Notes: generated by a model not told the origin, from the letters alone. 64,000 nucleotides of DNA from Sphagnum compactum (GCA_965153455.1 OZ234493.1:18776213-18840212), one strand, 5' to 3'; positions 37,152 through 50,222 are shown, counted from the stretch's first letter. Translations and numbers: made by a program.

Positions 37152-37699
37152 AATTATTGGTCAATATGGTCAATTAACCGAGTAAGCGGGAAATCATAGA
37201 TAAATTTTTGTAGCAAGCTTGTAGGCATTACCCTGCAATTATTGGTTCGTTAAGAAGTCAATACCAATGTAATCTATGAGTATATATATATATATAGATA
37301 TATATTATGTTAGTGGAATTAGTATAAATTATGATGCAATCACACCTAATTATAAGTTGATGGCAAGAGAAGCAAGGCTTTTTTTTTTTCCTTTTTTCTT
37401 TTAGTTTTTCAGCAATAATGTTATCTAACATCAAATCTTTAAAAAATAGAAATCTTGTAACAAAAACACAATGTTATGTAGCAGCCCATAAAAAGGTGCT
37501 TTTAATCAAGGTTAAGTTAACAATATGTTTTTGAATGGATCTCATAAAGTCCATGTTTAGTAACCTTTGGTATTTCTATGACCTTAGACATTTATCTTTA
37601 ATACAAAAAAAATTTCACCTACCTTTCAAGGGGCCCACTCATGATCTTAGCCATGAGTATAATTTTATTTCCCTCTAGGTCTTAGGCTAGATTGTGTGC

Positions 37700-40600
37700 C
37701 TTAGATAGTGTAGAATCTTTAGTCTTTGGTCTATTTTGTCATCCTCTTTGAAAAAGTGAGATTTGGTTTTAGGGTTTTTTGCTTATGGGGCCTTTCATTC
37801 ATCAATGTGACATCCCGTGTTTCAATTGTGGAGCCTTGCTTTCACAACATGGCATGGTTTGTCAATAGAAGCATTACCAAGCTTTTCATGTTATTTCCCT
37901 ACATAGTAAAGAGGGTCCCTCATATTCTTATTTGACCTTTTTTTTGCCTTTGACTTGGGGTTGGGTTTTAACTTTGGAATCCTTTGGAGCTTTCCATTAC
38001 TTGGAATCTATTCTAATTGTTCCCATAATGGTGTCTTCTCCTCCACCTTTGAGGTTGTGCAACTAGTCATAGGGAGATTAAGATGTGCCTATAACAAGTT
38101 TTCGTAAGTGATTGGGAGGAGCTTCAGGTGAAACACATTTTTTGGGCACAAGTGCTTGTGTTGGCTCTCTTTTTAGTTCAAGCCCCTTAGCTAAAATTCC
38201 TTTTTTAAACACCTTTCAAGTTTTTGGTCTCGCTTTTGACATGTTGGTTCGAATAGAATATTGCCCTAGGGGCATGTCCCTATTGCTAATGCTCTTGCTC
38301 CCCTTACCTTAGCCCCAACCTCCTTTGAGGTTGTTATGACATTGCAAGCATTTCACCCCTTGGATTTGTTTGTTCCTTGTTCGTATTCCTTATTGGATTT
38401 TCAACCTCATTCAACTTGGAGCTTTTATTGGATTCCTTCAAGGTAACTTTCATTTAGTGTTTGCATCTTTCAATTAATGGTCTTTTAAGTATGATTTTGA
38501 ACATTTGAATGACCTTTTTGACCTTAAAGACTTAGTTAGCAACTTCGCACAACTTTTACAAACGTCAAGCTCTCATGTTGTTGTAATTCACATCATAAGG
38601 TCAATTGCTTGGGCTCTTGGTAGCTCTAGGCTTTTGACTTTGGCCAAACCTTTTGAAAACATTCAGCCAATTGCGGTGCATGAGTTCCAATATTGGTTGG
38701 TGAACATAACATTATGTTTATTGTTTCATGATGTTTTTTTACTCACTTGTTGTTTGATGATGTTTTCTCTATTCACTTGTTGCCTCATCAATTCAGAATG
38801 GTAGTTTTGGGTGGGTGTGAAGTGGTGGTTCATAATGTCCAAGTTGTTTTAGACATCCATCCTAATTGGGTGGTGTTACAAGTGGATTTCACAAATGTTT
38901 TCAACACCATCTTTCAAAAAACCATCTTCCATAAGCTTTGTGTGGCATGAAACTATTTGTCTTAACTTTTGGGTCAAAGCATGGTTGGGGTACCCAAAAG
39001 GATTGTTTTGTTTTATATTGATTGGACCCCCTCACTTTACCATGTTGTTAAAACTTAATAACATATTCATATTGAAAGTTTGATTTTATTCATAAATAGA
39101 TACATTACAAGGTACTATTTTATGCATAGAATGTCAAATTTGAACAAGCTTAAAGATTCTTACCAAGTTAGGTTGAAAACAATCCAAGATTTTGTTTCAT
39201 AAAAAGAAAAAATTCAAAGACTCCTAAGGAATGTCTAAACAATTTTTTTTGGCCCAATATTTTTATCACAAACACCTTATGTGCTAATGTGTATAAAATG
39301 TATGAATGTGACAAGAACCAAATGCCTTTTTGTAATGTAAAAAGTTTCAAAAAGTCAAAATTTTGGGAATTTTGGGCCATTGATATAACATGGCTCACAT
39401 TGGATAAATTTTATTATTCTCACTTTCATAAATGAAATATATATATATATATATATATATTAAAGGCCTATATAAAATTTGGAACAAAATTATTTCATTT
39501 AACATGAAAATAAAGGGTCAAATGTAAAACAGGTCATGGGAAAAGTGAAGAAAAAGGTGAATTTGGGAATCCTTGGAGTGAGTCCTTAAGGTTCAAATGT
39601 GGTATCCTAATCATGCTTGGACCCTTTCTTTTTTTCTCGATCCTAATATGTTGAATAAGTTCCCATCCTTTTTAACCACCATTTCCTTTTGGGAGAGTTA
39701 TTTACCATCCATTCTTTGGTGGGCATGCACTAAGGTGATCTGCTTGTTACACCTCTTATTGTGCTAGTTCACTTTTGGGCATTATGATGTTCGACAAGGT
39801 TTTTTCTTGTTGTATGTCCCCTTCCTTTACTTATGACATTCACATTATTGTCCATGCTTCTATTGTTCCTTTTGTTTTTGAACATTTTGTTTTGCAATTG
39901 AACTTTCTATGGGGTTTGTGGTCCAACCCTACAAGTGTTTGGCTTGGTCACCTTCTAATTTGCCTCTTAGTTCTTTTGTTTTTGCCAATTTTTGTTGCCC
40001 TTTGGATGGTATTAAGGTTTCAAGCATCACATATGGATTTGCTTCTTTTATTTCTTCCAATATGTGGTGGATGAGGATGTTCACCATGTGAGGCTTTTGA
40101 GGTTAGAGGATGTCCAAGTAGCTTCAGGGATCTTCTTTTAATGTTACACCCAAAAACCTTTTTATCTATTTCATGAGTTCCTTCTTTTCTTTTACTAGCC
40201 TTTCGACATTAATGCCATCCCCATGTAGGTTTTTTGGGTGTCTCTTAGGCCTAGGCTTTTTGGATTATTCATAGGCTGCTTCGGTGTATTATTAGGCCCT
40301 TCTCCCCATTTCTAGTAAAGGGATCAACTTCATTTTTATAAAATTTATTGCATTAGTGACCTATTTGGGGACACTAGAAAAATTTGAAAATCAACGACTA
40401 GATTTGTGAGTCATTTATAGTTATAATGGACACATGCAACTAAAAATAGTTTAGTTGCCTAAGACAAGTGTTAAAAGATAGTTAGTCACAAAAGACATGA
40501 CATAACCATGACATTGAAAGCGTAATGGTGAACCTTATGACTAAGGCAAAAAATTTCATCAATTTGTGACTACATTTAGGATAGTCACATGCTACCAAAT

Positions 40601-43260
40601 GTGCCATTAATGGGTGGTTAGGATTTAATCATGTGGTAATTTAAAAAACCAATGGCCATAAAACACGTGACAATTTTTCATTTGTTCAAAAAATATATAT
40701 TATCATTACAATAATTTAAATATCATAATTATTATAACTAAATATAATAATCATTAAGTATAAAAATTAGATATTATAAATAAATAATTAGACATTATAC
40801 TAAAATAATTAAATAATTTGATTAAATTAAATTCAATATTATATATATTTTTAGGCTAAAATATAGTAGGCAACCTATTCTAGGTTAGAGTAAAATAGGG
40901 TACCTAGCATAGGCCAAGTAGGTAGGTCAGATCCTATTTATTTTGTTGGGGACAAGCTTTTTGATTGGCTTGTCCCAAATGGCATATGCACTATGTTTAT
41001 AGTACATACCATGAATTTAGTCCATTCTTTCACCTACTTATATATGTTACAAATTTGAAGTTGTAGACAAAGGATATGAAATAAATTTTAATGAAAAGGA
41101 AACACTTCAACATTACAACACTGTAACATTATCACATCCTTTGTCCCATATGAAAACATTATCACATATCCACACAATAAAATATTTTATTTATTTTCAA
41201 AACTATTTACTACCTATCCTACTTACTAATTGAATATAATATTACCTAAGCTACATACCTATTATCTATTACATAACCTAACATTTAATAAATTAATTAC
41301 TTAACCAAGCTAATTTATGATTATTACTATTAAAAAATCATATATCTTCATAATAAAATATTTACAATTTAACCTATCTACTACTTACTACCTATCCTAC
41401 TTATCACATATTACTTAAACTACATACTTATTATCTACTACCTAGCCTACCTAATAAATTAAATACTTAGCTTACATTTAATAAATTAGTTGTCTAACAT
41501 GGCTAATTAATTAATCAATTAATACAAATACACTATGACATATCCACAAATAGAATACCTATTGCTTAACTTATAACCTACATACCTACTAGGTTTATTA
41601 GTGCCTATCCTATTTATTACATATTACTTAGGTTACATACCTATTATGTACTACCTAGCTTACATTTAATAAATTGTTTTTTTAACATAGCTAATTAATT
41701 AATCAATTAATACAAAAACATTATGACATATCCACGAAATAATATACCTCTTGTGTATCTTACCTAATTACCTACTACTTATTATTACTTATCCTACTTA
41801 TTACATATTAGCTAGCCTATTTAATTAATTGATTAAATATTGAATCTAACTAATTAGTTAATATGAAAACATGAGCACACAAAAAAAAATAATTAACCTA
41901 CCTATTACCTATCCTACTTATTACCTACTACCCAATTTACTAATTAATGACCTAACCTACCAACTAACTACTTGGCTTACCTAGCCTAACCAGGTCTAAC
42001 CCTCATAACCTAACGGCCTATTAACTACACCTAGTAAACAAACCTACTATTACCTATAGATAACTTAAGCCAATTAATTAAGTATGCAAGCTAGGCTAAG
42101 CTACCAATGTACATAGGTTTATTTAGTTTAAAGTAACTTATTAAGTTTACCAATTAAGTTATAATAGCCTTTTCTAGCAACCTATTAACTATTAAATATT
42201 GTATCATGGGAAGACCCATGGATAATTGCAAACAAGACCCATGGATGGGTACATTGAAAGGATAATAATCCAATTGAAATAACAAAGTTTGCCTTGCGTG
42301 GTCTATATTTCTTTGTACATGTGGTATAATATACTATTACAGTTGCAAAAACTTTCATTGTAGTTGCAAAAACAACTACATTATCATCCATCGATGGACT
42401 CAATCAAAATTGGATGACATTGTTCACTTTTCATTTACATTTTCACTGAAAATTATTAGTCATAAGTTGTAGTCACTTGTACAACTAGAAATTGGTTCAA
42501 CCCTTCCTATAATTACATATGTGGCTACAACAAGTTGTAACCACATGGACATGTAAAACTAACACATTGCTAGTTGTAAAATAAGTTGGTTTGGACACTA
42601 GTTGCATAGTAGTTGCAAAAACATGGTTAGAATGGACAACATTTCTTCTAATGGGAACTAGCCATTTATTGTTACTATCATTGGTGTTACATTCCTATTG
42701 GATTTTTGCCCACTCTTATTGGAAGTGATAGGTGTTAAAAAGTCTAGTCTACACCTTTTTCAAGCCCATTTTGAAGTTGGCATGGGAACTCCTTCCCCAA
42801 GAAGTGCTAACTTGCATTCCCCTTTTCATGAATTTGTATAGAAGGGAATAGATTGGTTTCACAAGAGCATTTCAAATAGATTACATAACCATTCTTTCTC
42901 TAGTATCATGTCTAACATGGCTATTGATTTGCATCACACATGTTCAAGGTCCTATGTAAGCTTAGGGGTAGGTGTTTGGTTTTTTGTTCATCTTGTCATT
43001 CCATTTTTATATTTGGCCTCAAATGTATTATCCTTTGCATTGTGCACCTAGTTGGGCCTCTCCTATCCTTTAATTCTTGACTTGAGTCAATACATTAATG
43101 GCCAACATCTAGATCCAATGGGGACCCACCTTCACTGCTCCCATGATGGGGAACGAATTACATCGCACAAATGTTATTTGGGATGCCTTCACCTTCATCG
43201 CAAAAGACCTAGGGTTTTCATGTTTTGTGTGAGTAAGCTAATATCACTTTCCTTTTAGTC
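37700..43260 (+). mobile_element. Decayed retroelement with reverse transcriptase, interrupted by a CACTA element
   Basis: Scattered frames on the plus strand read in order as one plant retroelement reverse transcriptase, probably non-LTR. Pieces: IRSIAWALGSSRLL and AKPFENIQPIAV (38585-38690); GGCEVVVHNVQVVLDIHPN and WVVLQVDFTNVFNTI (38810-38915), where VDFTNVFN corresponds to the conserved D-x-x-x-A-F-N palm motif; a degraded GTQ--D region (about 38990-39030); VVQPYKCLAWSPSN (39915-39960) and CCPLDGIKV (40000-40026); and after the inserted transposon GQHLDPMGTHLHCSHDGERI (43090-43150), a C-terminal metal-binding-like motif. Stops and frameshifts are frequent and the YxDD catalytic motif was not found. 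The stretch 39060-39600 may be another insertion. Outer ends are not defined. Confidence 0.7.
40372..42653. mobile_element. Non-autonomous CACTA-type (En/Spm) DNA transposon
   Basis: The left end reads CACTAGAAAAATTTG and the right end, inverted, CATTAGAAGAAATGTTG: a CACTA terminus with one change. Exact 3-bp duplications (GGA at 40369-40371 and 42654-42656) flank it, as CACTA transposases produce. Both subterminal regions carry repeated GTTGCA / TGCAAC and TAGTTGC motifs, typical transposase-binding repeats. The 2.28-kb interior is extremely AT-rich, with a CCTA/CTTA-rich stretch at 41200-42000, and has no transposase gene. It sits inside the reverse-transcriptase remnant. Confidence 0.75.
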
Positions 43261-43269
43261 TTTTCATTG

Positions 43270-44455
43270 ATGGGTTAACATTGTGTTATCAATCCCACAT
43301 CGATGGGCTAACCTTGTCATTGTCCATCCCACCTAAGTAGATTTGGTTTTGCAAGTTGATTCATCTTGCAAGGTGTTCACAACAATGGCGATTTAAGCAA
43401 AGGAAGGATTTTATTATGATCGATACTCGACAGATGTATTTCTTATTCTTACAATAAAAGTCTTTGGTTGCTTACACCAACAGAAGGACTATTTTTTTCA
43501 TTGATGTGCTAACATGACATGGTTAGTAAAGGTCTCTGATGACCTTCACTTAGCTATTTTGCATGTTTTTTATAGGTAAAGGGTGATGATAGCTTTGTAG
43601 AAAATTCAAGACACTTCTATTTTGAAATGCACCATCGTTACAAGTGAGAACTTTTCTAAATTTCCAGCTTTTTCCAAATTCTCATCTCTTTCTAATATGC
43701 TTCTTGTGATTGGTGGGGGCTTGGAAACATGATTTGGTCTAGTGCACCATCAGTGAACCACTTTAGGTTCTGCTCTTTCGGCTCCCCTCTCTTTGTTTTT
43801 TCCTTTTCACCTTGTTGGGTGCTTTGTTTAATGGAGTTTGCCGGGGTTTCACACAAAATGGTACTTTTTTTGGAATTTTAAATTATGTATACAGAAAATT
43901 TTTGGTTTTTTTCAAATCTATTTGAGGAGTCATGTGCAGGTGTACTCACAAGCTGCAAATGCCAGACCAAGGAATCAATATCAGTTTAGATGGGAAAGGG
44001 GGTGAAGGGGAAGGAGGTAAGGGAATGAAAATAAGGCATGCAATGATCTTTTAAGGTAGGGAGGAGTGTGGTTTCTGCCCAAAGGCACGAGGGAGCCAAT
44101 CAAGTGAAGAACAACATGAAGCAGGGGTCAAATTATGTTTTTGAGATGAGGAAGGTCCATAACACTTATTTCTGACTAATCTATGTGTCATTGGCTATTT
44201 TCATATTTCACATGTTGGTGAGAACATTTTAAAACAATTCTAGAAGAGTCTAACCAATTGTACTATGAATTGACCTCCAAAACGTGTCATGCATTTTGGA
44301 GTTAATCCCTACTATTTCTTTGAAGAAAAAAAGCTGAAAACTTTGAAAATGAATGAATTTTCATCCATCCTTAGGTTAATTCACCTTCACTTTTTTTCAT
44401 TCACCTTTACTTACTTTCTTACATCCAAAATTCACACTCTAAAAGTCTACATGGG
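43270..44455. other. Gene-free stretch
   Basis: A GATGGGCTAAC phrase recurs near 43267-43320 (CATTGATGGGTTAACATTGTG and ACATCGATGGGCTAACCTTG), a short direct repeat. No gene is visible. Confidence 0.4.
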
Positions 44456-44458
44456 TTA

Positions 44459-44812
44459 GAGCATCTCCACCGGTGCTCAGTATGTCACTCTGGATAATAA
44501 AATTAAATGTTTAATTTTAGCTGTTTTTTTTGGCAACCCCACCAATAAAACTTAACTGGACATGCATATACGTGGGAACTACTAATAGCATACCACCTGG
44601 ACCAAACTTTATGATCGACCAATCAGAAATACTGAGCCGCAGTCAGGTCCAATTGGAGGTGCACAACTAGGTTGTACCTTTTACCAGCCACAGCAAGCTG
44701 CACGAATTTGGTGCAGAAGAACCAATTTTCTGAGCTAAACCGGCACATTTTGACCATTTCCCAATAAATTTTATTGTCTGGAGTCACATATTGAGCACTG
44801 GTGGAAATGCTC
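44459..44812. mobile_element. MITE with about 46-bp terminal inverted repeats, PIF/Harbinger-like
   Basis: The left end begins GAGCATCTCCACCGGTGCTC and the inverted right end GAGCATTTCCACCAGTGCTC; the match extends to AATAAAATT on both sides, about 46 bp with roughly seven mismatches. TTA is found directly on both sides (44456-44458 and 44813-44815), which would fit the 3-bp TWA duplication of PIF/Harbinger elements. However, the related fragment at 37017 shares bases beyond this point (ACAT-TGGGTTAGAG), so the true ends may lie a few bases further out. The interior is non-coding. Confidence 0.7.
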
Positions 44813-45106
44813 TTACATGTGTGGATCTTGATCCTAAATTCTATTCCAGATTCCTAACTCTAATCCTGACCATCCACCCAATCCAAGCCATTTCCACCAA
44901 CCACTCCCCAAAAGGAGGGGAAAAGAAGAGAAAAAGAAGGATCAGATCTCAAAAAGAAATTGCACGGTGAGTTACATCCTAAGTTGTTTAAAGTATTTTA
45001 CATAAGAGCTGGTAAGTTACTACTTACTAAAGTTCCACTTGGGTACAAAGAGAAATGCACAAAAGAGGTGAAAAAGATGTTTTTATAGTCAACTAGTGGG
45101 CTCCTC

Positions 45107-45643
45107 AGAGATGAACAAAGAAAACTGACGTTTCCAATTCTCATCCAAGAGCATGGGGAGTATGGCGTTAATGGAGAAAATAAATGGATGAAGAAACGAA
45201 TGAAGACTCCAGGTATTCATCCACTCGACGGAACTCAGAGATGAACAAGAAAGCTAAAGGTTCCAATTCTTATCCAAGAGCATGGGGAGGAAGGGGTAAA
45301 AAGAGGATGAAACTAAATGGATGAAGAAATGAATGGAGATGCGAATGAAGCCTCCAGGTATTCATCCACTAGGCTGAACTTAGAGATGAACTAGAAAGCT
45401 CACAGTTCCAATTCTCATCCAAGAGCATGGCGTTAATAGAGGATGATGAAACTAAATGGGTGAAGAAATGAATGGAGATGCGAATGAAGCCTCCAGGTAT
45501 CTCATCCACTAACTTAGAGATGAACTAGAAAGCTCACGGTTCCTTTTCTCATCCAAGAGCATCGGGAGGATGGGGTTAATGGAGGAAGAAAATAAATGGA
45601 TGAAGAAACGAACGAAGACTCCAAGTATTCATCCAGTAGGAGG
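45107..45643. repeat. Four-copy tandem repeat upstream of hydrolase gene 1
   Basis: Units start at 45107, 45237, 45382 and 45516 (130, 145, 134 and 128 bp). Each begins AGAGATGAAC-A-GAAA and runs through GGTTCCAATTCTCATCCAAG, AGCATGGGGAGGA, TGGGGTTAATGGAGGA, AAATGGATGAAGAAACGAAT and CTCCAGGTATTCATCCACT. Copies are about 80-90 percent alike. The array ends at the start of a GC-rich stretch (45650-45800), which is probably the promoter, some 425 bp before the start codon. Confidence 0.9.
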
Positions 45644-46067
45644 AAAAGCGCATTAGCACGAAGGAGGCCTGCAAGCTTCCCGTCGCGGAAGTCGCGCGCG
45701 TGGCTTGCGGCAGAATCCCGTGCGGAGAATACAAAAGACAAAAACGTCGCAGAAGATCGCGATTTCAGAAAGTTCCCGGCCGTTCACGAATTCCACCAAA
45801 GCCGTGACGAATGCGCATGCGTGACTTCCTCATGAGAGTGCAAAGCGCGCCACTGGAACCAACATCTCGTCCAATCTCGTCCAATTGCTAGATGATTTCG
45901 CTTATATGCTTCTGCAACTAATCACAAACCATACAATTTCGTGTATTCTCTGTGAAGTACCCATCTTCCGCATCTTTAAGTCTGTTCAAGTGTAGCAGAG
46001 CTGGAGATCCTTTGGGTGAGGGCAGTACTGAACTGAGAAACAAACCAAAAAAGGCAACAACAACACC

Positions 46068-49000
46068 ATGCCTATAACGGAGGATTGTTGTAAGCCTGCG
46101 CCTCCCGCTGTGGATGACGCAGTCGGGAAGGAGGAGTTAGTTGCAGATCTACCTGCCTATGTCACTGGCTCGCCTTCGGCTTCCGCGGCTGTGCTTTTCA
46201 TCTCCGATCTTTTTGGTAAACAATTTGGTTGCAGGATTTAATGCAGCAGCAAGGTTTGCAGCAGCTTGTGCCGTTGTGTAGTAGTAGTAGTAGTAGTAGT
46301 TGTTGTTGTTGTTGTTGTTGTTGGTAGCACGCGGTTTCGGTTGAATTTGAGGTCTGAATTGGGTCATTCTCCAATTTCGAAACTTCTTCTCTGAGTCTTG
46401 AGTGCGGCTTACTGCATCATTGCTGATGGATTTCGGCTGAGTAATTTGTTCTCAGAGTTTCTGACAAGCGGCATGTTCATGTGTGGTGTGTTTTGTTATA
46501 ATTGGATTTGGGACGCACTTCCTCAGGGTTTGACACTCCTTTGCTAAGGTATGGAACTAGTTCCATAATGTCGCGCCTCATGTCTGTTTTCAACAGTCTC
46601 CTGATTATTGCTTGTTGCAGCGTTGTTGAATCTGATGTGGGACTAGATCTATTCGTGAAAATTCTTGGCGGAGCTGCTGTACATGGAAATTGGGTTACTG
46701 GGTGCGAGATATCAGAGGTCATGGGGACTTGTTGTTTGTCGCAGGAGGTTGGCGGACAAAGTAGCTAAAGCTGGGTACTTCGTCGTCCTCCCTGACTTTT
46801 TCCACGGAGACCCCTTCATTGGAGGCCAGGGAGAAAACCTTTTGCAAGGACTGGACACATGGCTTCCAAAACATCTGCCTGTAAGTGCTGAGCTAGAACA
46901 TCATTAGAACTCTCAAATGAACTTCGTCCCGGAAGAACTTCGTTTGATTCAGAATCTATGTGAAGCACCCGCATGAATTCGCACTAGGCCAGGAATAACT
47001 CAGACTGGCTAGCTCCCTGCTGCTTCTGCCATATTCAAGAGCTTAGTATGGGCCGGTTATCTTTGTTGGGGGACATGGTGGTTTTGATCACCCGGGATCA
47101 TCAGAATGGGTCAGTAGGGGATGTGAAGAAGATCGTGGAGTACCTCCACGCTAAAGGCATATCGTCTCTTGGAGCGTCAGGATTTTGTTGGGGAGGTATG
47201 TCAAATTCTTCGGTCTTGGGTGCAAACACTTAAATTTCTTTTTTCTTTTTTTCATATCAATTAGTGCTGGCTCTTAGATAATTTTACTAGCTGGATCACG
47301 TCAAAATATGACACTTCGTAATTTACTTATGTGAACAAGAATCAAAAATATAGAATACAATTAAAGATTGCATTCAAGAAATTTGTGTTTAGTTCGTCTG
47401 TCTAGTTCACTTCGTCTTGAGTGTACTACACCTTGAAGAATTTGAACCCAATTGGGTTTGTTGACATAATTCTGATCAGATTCTTGGCATTTATGATTTG
47501 CAGCCAAAGTTGTAGCTCTTGTAGGCAAAGACGACACCTTTAAGGCACTGGTGCAGTTGCACCCATCACTAGCAGACGCTTCAGATTATGAAGGTAATTA
47601 ATTAAGCAGACTACATGCACAATGTGTCAAGCTTTCTCTACATGACACTTCTCCTGATATATATGCCTGATGCACTCATTTTACTGCAGATCTGTATATG
47701 CGTTTTCTGATTTATAGTATATCAGCGTCTTGCACCCATGAATGTCTCACTTGTGTAACATGGGTTTCAATCTTTGGCAGAGGTGAAACCACCCATTGCA
47801 GTGTTGGCGTCACCCACTGACCAAGCAGAGGAGCTTGCTGCACCAATCCTGGGTGCACGCACTGATGTATGCATATATTCTAAAACCCTTTGCTTAAACC
47901 CCTTTAGTCCTGGATGATGATCTTGCAAACCCATAGCTAGCTAGACTTCATGGAAACACCAAAAGAAAGGTTCTAAAGCTCCGCATTAGCCAAAAGCCAA
48001 TGCAATATTGTTTCAGAAATCTAACTCTTGATGATATACTTCACAGTTAGAACTTGAAGAACAATGAATTGTCTTAAATTGCAATTTGTCTTATGCAATT
48101 ATAAATGTCATGTGCAACTTTTACCAAAAAAAAAAGTTTTTGTACAAGTATTCTTCAAGTTGCATAAAACATTTTTAGTTGTCTAGGACAAGTTGCAAAA
48201 GACAATTTTTTTTTCACAATTTATTCACTAATCTACTTTTGCAAGCATAATCTAGTCGTGACATATAAATCTAGATCAGAACGAGATCCTCAATTAATGG
48301 CATCTTCAGCTTGTTATTATACCCATCTGAGCTGCAATCCATGATCAAAATCAGGGTTTAGGGTTTAGGATTTAGATCTTCTTTTTTATAAAGTAGATGT
48401 TTAGTGATCATACAGAAGAAGAGAAGAATTTTAGATGGCTACATAATATATGTAAGAGTAGAACAAAAATTTAGATTCCTAGGACATAGTTTGGGGACCT
48501 GCTTCCTGCAACCTTACTAGTCTAAATATGGCGAAATCAAACATTTCTTCCTCAAAATAGGGCAAATTTTTTGTGATGAAAAAAAGAATCTCGTGACAAA
48601 GAAATCTGCTCTCTATGGCATATATATTGGTGAGAAATTTTGCACAATTTAAATTTTATTTTTATTTTTTTGTGCTGATGATCAGAACACAAGTTTCTGC
48701 AACTAGACTGATGATCTTGACAATCAGAATTTTGTTAACAAAAGTTGGGGCTGTGTTCATATATTGATTTCATCCCCAGTTATGGGGGACTTAACTACTA
48801 CGGATATCTGAAAATAGAGGATGGAAGTGAGATAGGGGCATTGGACAGGGTATGGGACTAGGGAGAACTTTATGGATCACTTAAGTACATTTTATTGTGC
48901 CTGCAGATCAAAAGCTTTGTGAAAGTGTTTCCCACTGTATTTCATGGCTGGACAGTCCGCTATGACGAGAACGACCCCGAGATAGTGGCCAAGGCAGAAG

Positions 49001-49140
49001 AAGCTCACAAGGACATGTTGGACTGGTATGCCAAATACCTTCCCGTGACAGCCACCGAAACAACCACCTCCTCCTCCTCTGCAACAACCACCATACCCAA
49101 AACCATCAAGGAGCTGCTGCCGGCCAAGCTCACCGAATAG
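46068..49140 (+). CDS. Dienelactone hydrolase-family protein 1, 7 exons
   Basis: An alpha/beta-hydrolase of the dienelactone hydrolase family, related to plant proteins often named endo-1,3;1,4-beta-D-glucanase-like; the true substrate is unknown. Exons: 46068-46215, 46527-46548 (22-nt microexon, GFDTPLLR), 46745-46880, 47105-47195, 47504-47593, 47781-47866, 48907-49140; 807 nt, 268 residues. The catalytic triad is visible: nucleophile Cys130 in GFCWGA, Asp176 in ASPTDQ and His204 in FHGWTVRY. Other landmarks are VLPDFFHGDPF and AEEAHKDMLDWYAKYLP. A Thr/Ser-rich tail follows the domain. No signal peptide is evident, suggesting a cytosolic enzyme. The first intron carries a TAG/TTG microsatellite (46278-46324). 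It is paralogous to the gene at 60550-63402, with the same exon phases. The start is the first ATG in a CACCATG context. Confidence 0.9.
46278..46324. repeat. Compound (TAG)n(TTG)n microsatellite
   Basis: About seven TAG units run into about eight TTG units inside intron 1 of hydrolase gene 1. It is a likely length-polymorphic marker. Confidence 0.9.
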
Positions 49141-49720
49141 AGGTAGAGAACCGCCGGTTCCTCACCATGTTGGCATCAATATGGTAAACCTCGAGCTCTC
49201 ATACAGGTAGGCCACTATGTAGCCTCCCCCTTGTGTATTGATTGTCATATAACCATCGGTTCCTCACAAGGTGGAATTAATATGGAAAACTCTTTACAAT
49301 GCATGCCATACATAGCCATCCCATCTATTGTCATATAACACCCAACTCCTCACTATGTGGAAAAGTCCCTTACATGCCTTAACTTCCCCCCCATCTAGTA
49401 CCATATACCCGCTGGTCCCTTCTCCGAAGCACTAATATGGACACTCCCCTATTCTAGGGCATAGTTGGATCCTTATATTGCCACAAGAACCCGCCACATC
49501 CTTATCATGGGAGTCAATATGGAAACTCTCCTCTAGCAACTATGTCCTAGTAGAACGACCATCATCAATATGGAAAACTCTTGTATAGGGCCATTATACC
49601 TTCCTTCCTTCCTTCCCTATAGCACTTGGTGTAGAACTTCCATGGGCAGCTCTCATATAGAACCATAACTGGACCAATTAAGCACTTTATAAGTGCCAAT
49701 TTATGTGTGTGTTGTTTATC
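49141..49720. other. 3' flank of hydrolase gene 1
   Basis: A loose repetition of CACTATGTGG- and AATATGGAAAACTC-type phrases recurs about every 60-90 bp between 49160 and 49640, as does the stop-proximal CCTCAC-ATGTTGGC phrase. It looks like a decayed tandem array. No gene is seen. Confidence 0.5.
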
Positions 49721-49726
49721 ATTAGG

Positions 49727-50222
49727 TCTGTTTGTTGGCTTTGCCTAACAAGGCAAGGATATGGTGTTGAGATTCATTATAGAGTATATAGTAACTTAAT
49801 GGATTTTGGCCCCCTAGGTAATAGGCCTATTTTTATATGACAAAATATTCAAGTTTCCATAATTCTTCTTCTCCCTACTTTTCAATGTAAATGGCAAGGT
49901 CACAGTGGGACACACCCCCTTGTTTGTTGGTAGGCAAGGATATTGTGTTTATAGAGTATCGTAGCTTAAGGGATTTTGGTCCCTAGGTAATAATAGGTCT
50001 ATTTTGATATTAAGGATTTTTGAAGATGATATTTTGGCTTGTGTTGAAACTTGAGGTTAGTTATAGGGTTATACTATTTTGAAGGATTTTGGTTTTTTTT
50101 TTAGAGGTTTTTTTTAAGATTATATTTTTGCATGGTGAAATATTTGAGTTTCCAATAATTCTTCCTTTGCCTTAAAATACGGTTCAATGTAAATGGCAAG
50201 ACCACCAGTGTGACACACCCCT
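49727..50222. repeat. Dispersed repeat R1, two adjacent copies
   Basis: Copy A (49727-49920, internally deleted) and copy B (49921-50222) share GGCAAGGATAT-GTGTT, TATAGAGTAT, GGGATTTTGG-CCCTAGGTAAT, a GAGTTTCCAATAATTCTTC block and TTCAATGTAAATGGCAAG--CAC-GTG-GACACACCCC. A third copy lies in inverse orientation at about 61990-62270, inside intron 2 of hydrolase gene 2. No coding potential or clear terminal repeat was found. Confidence 0.7.
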
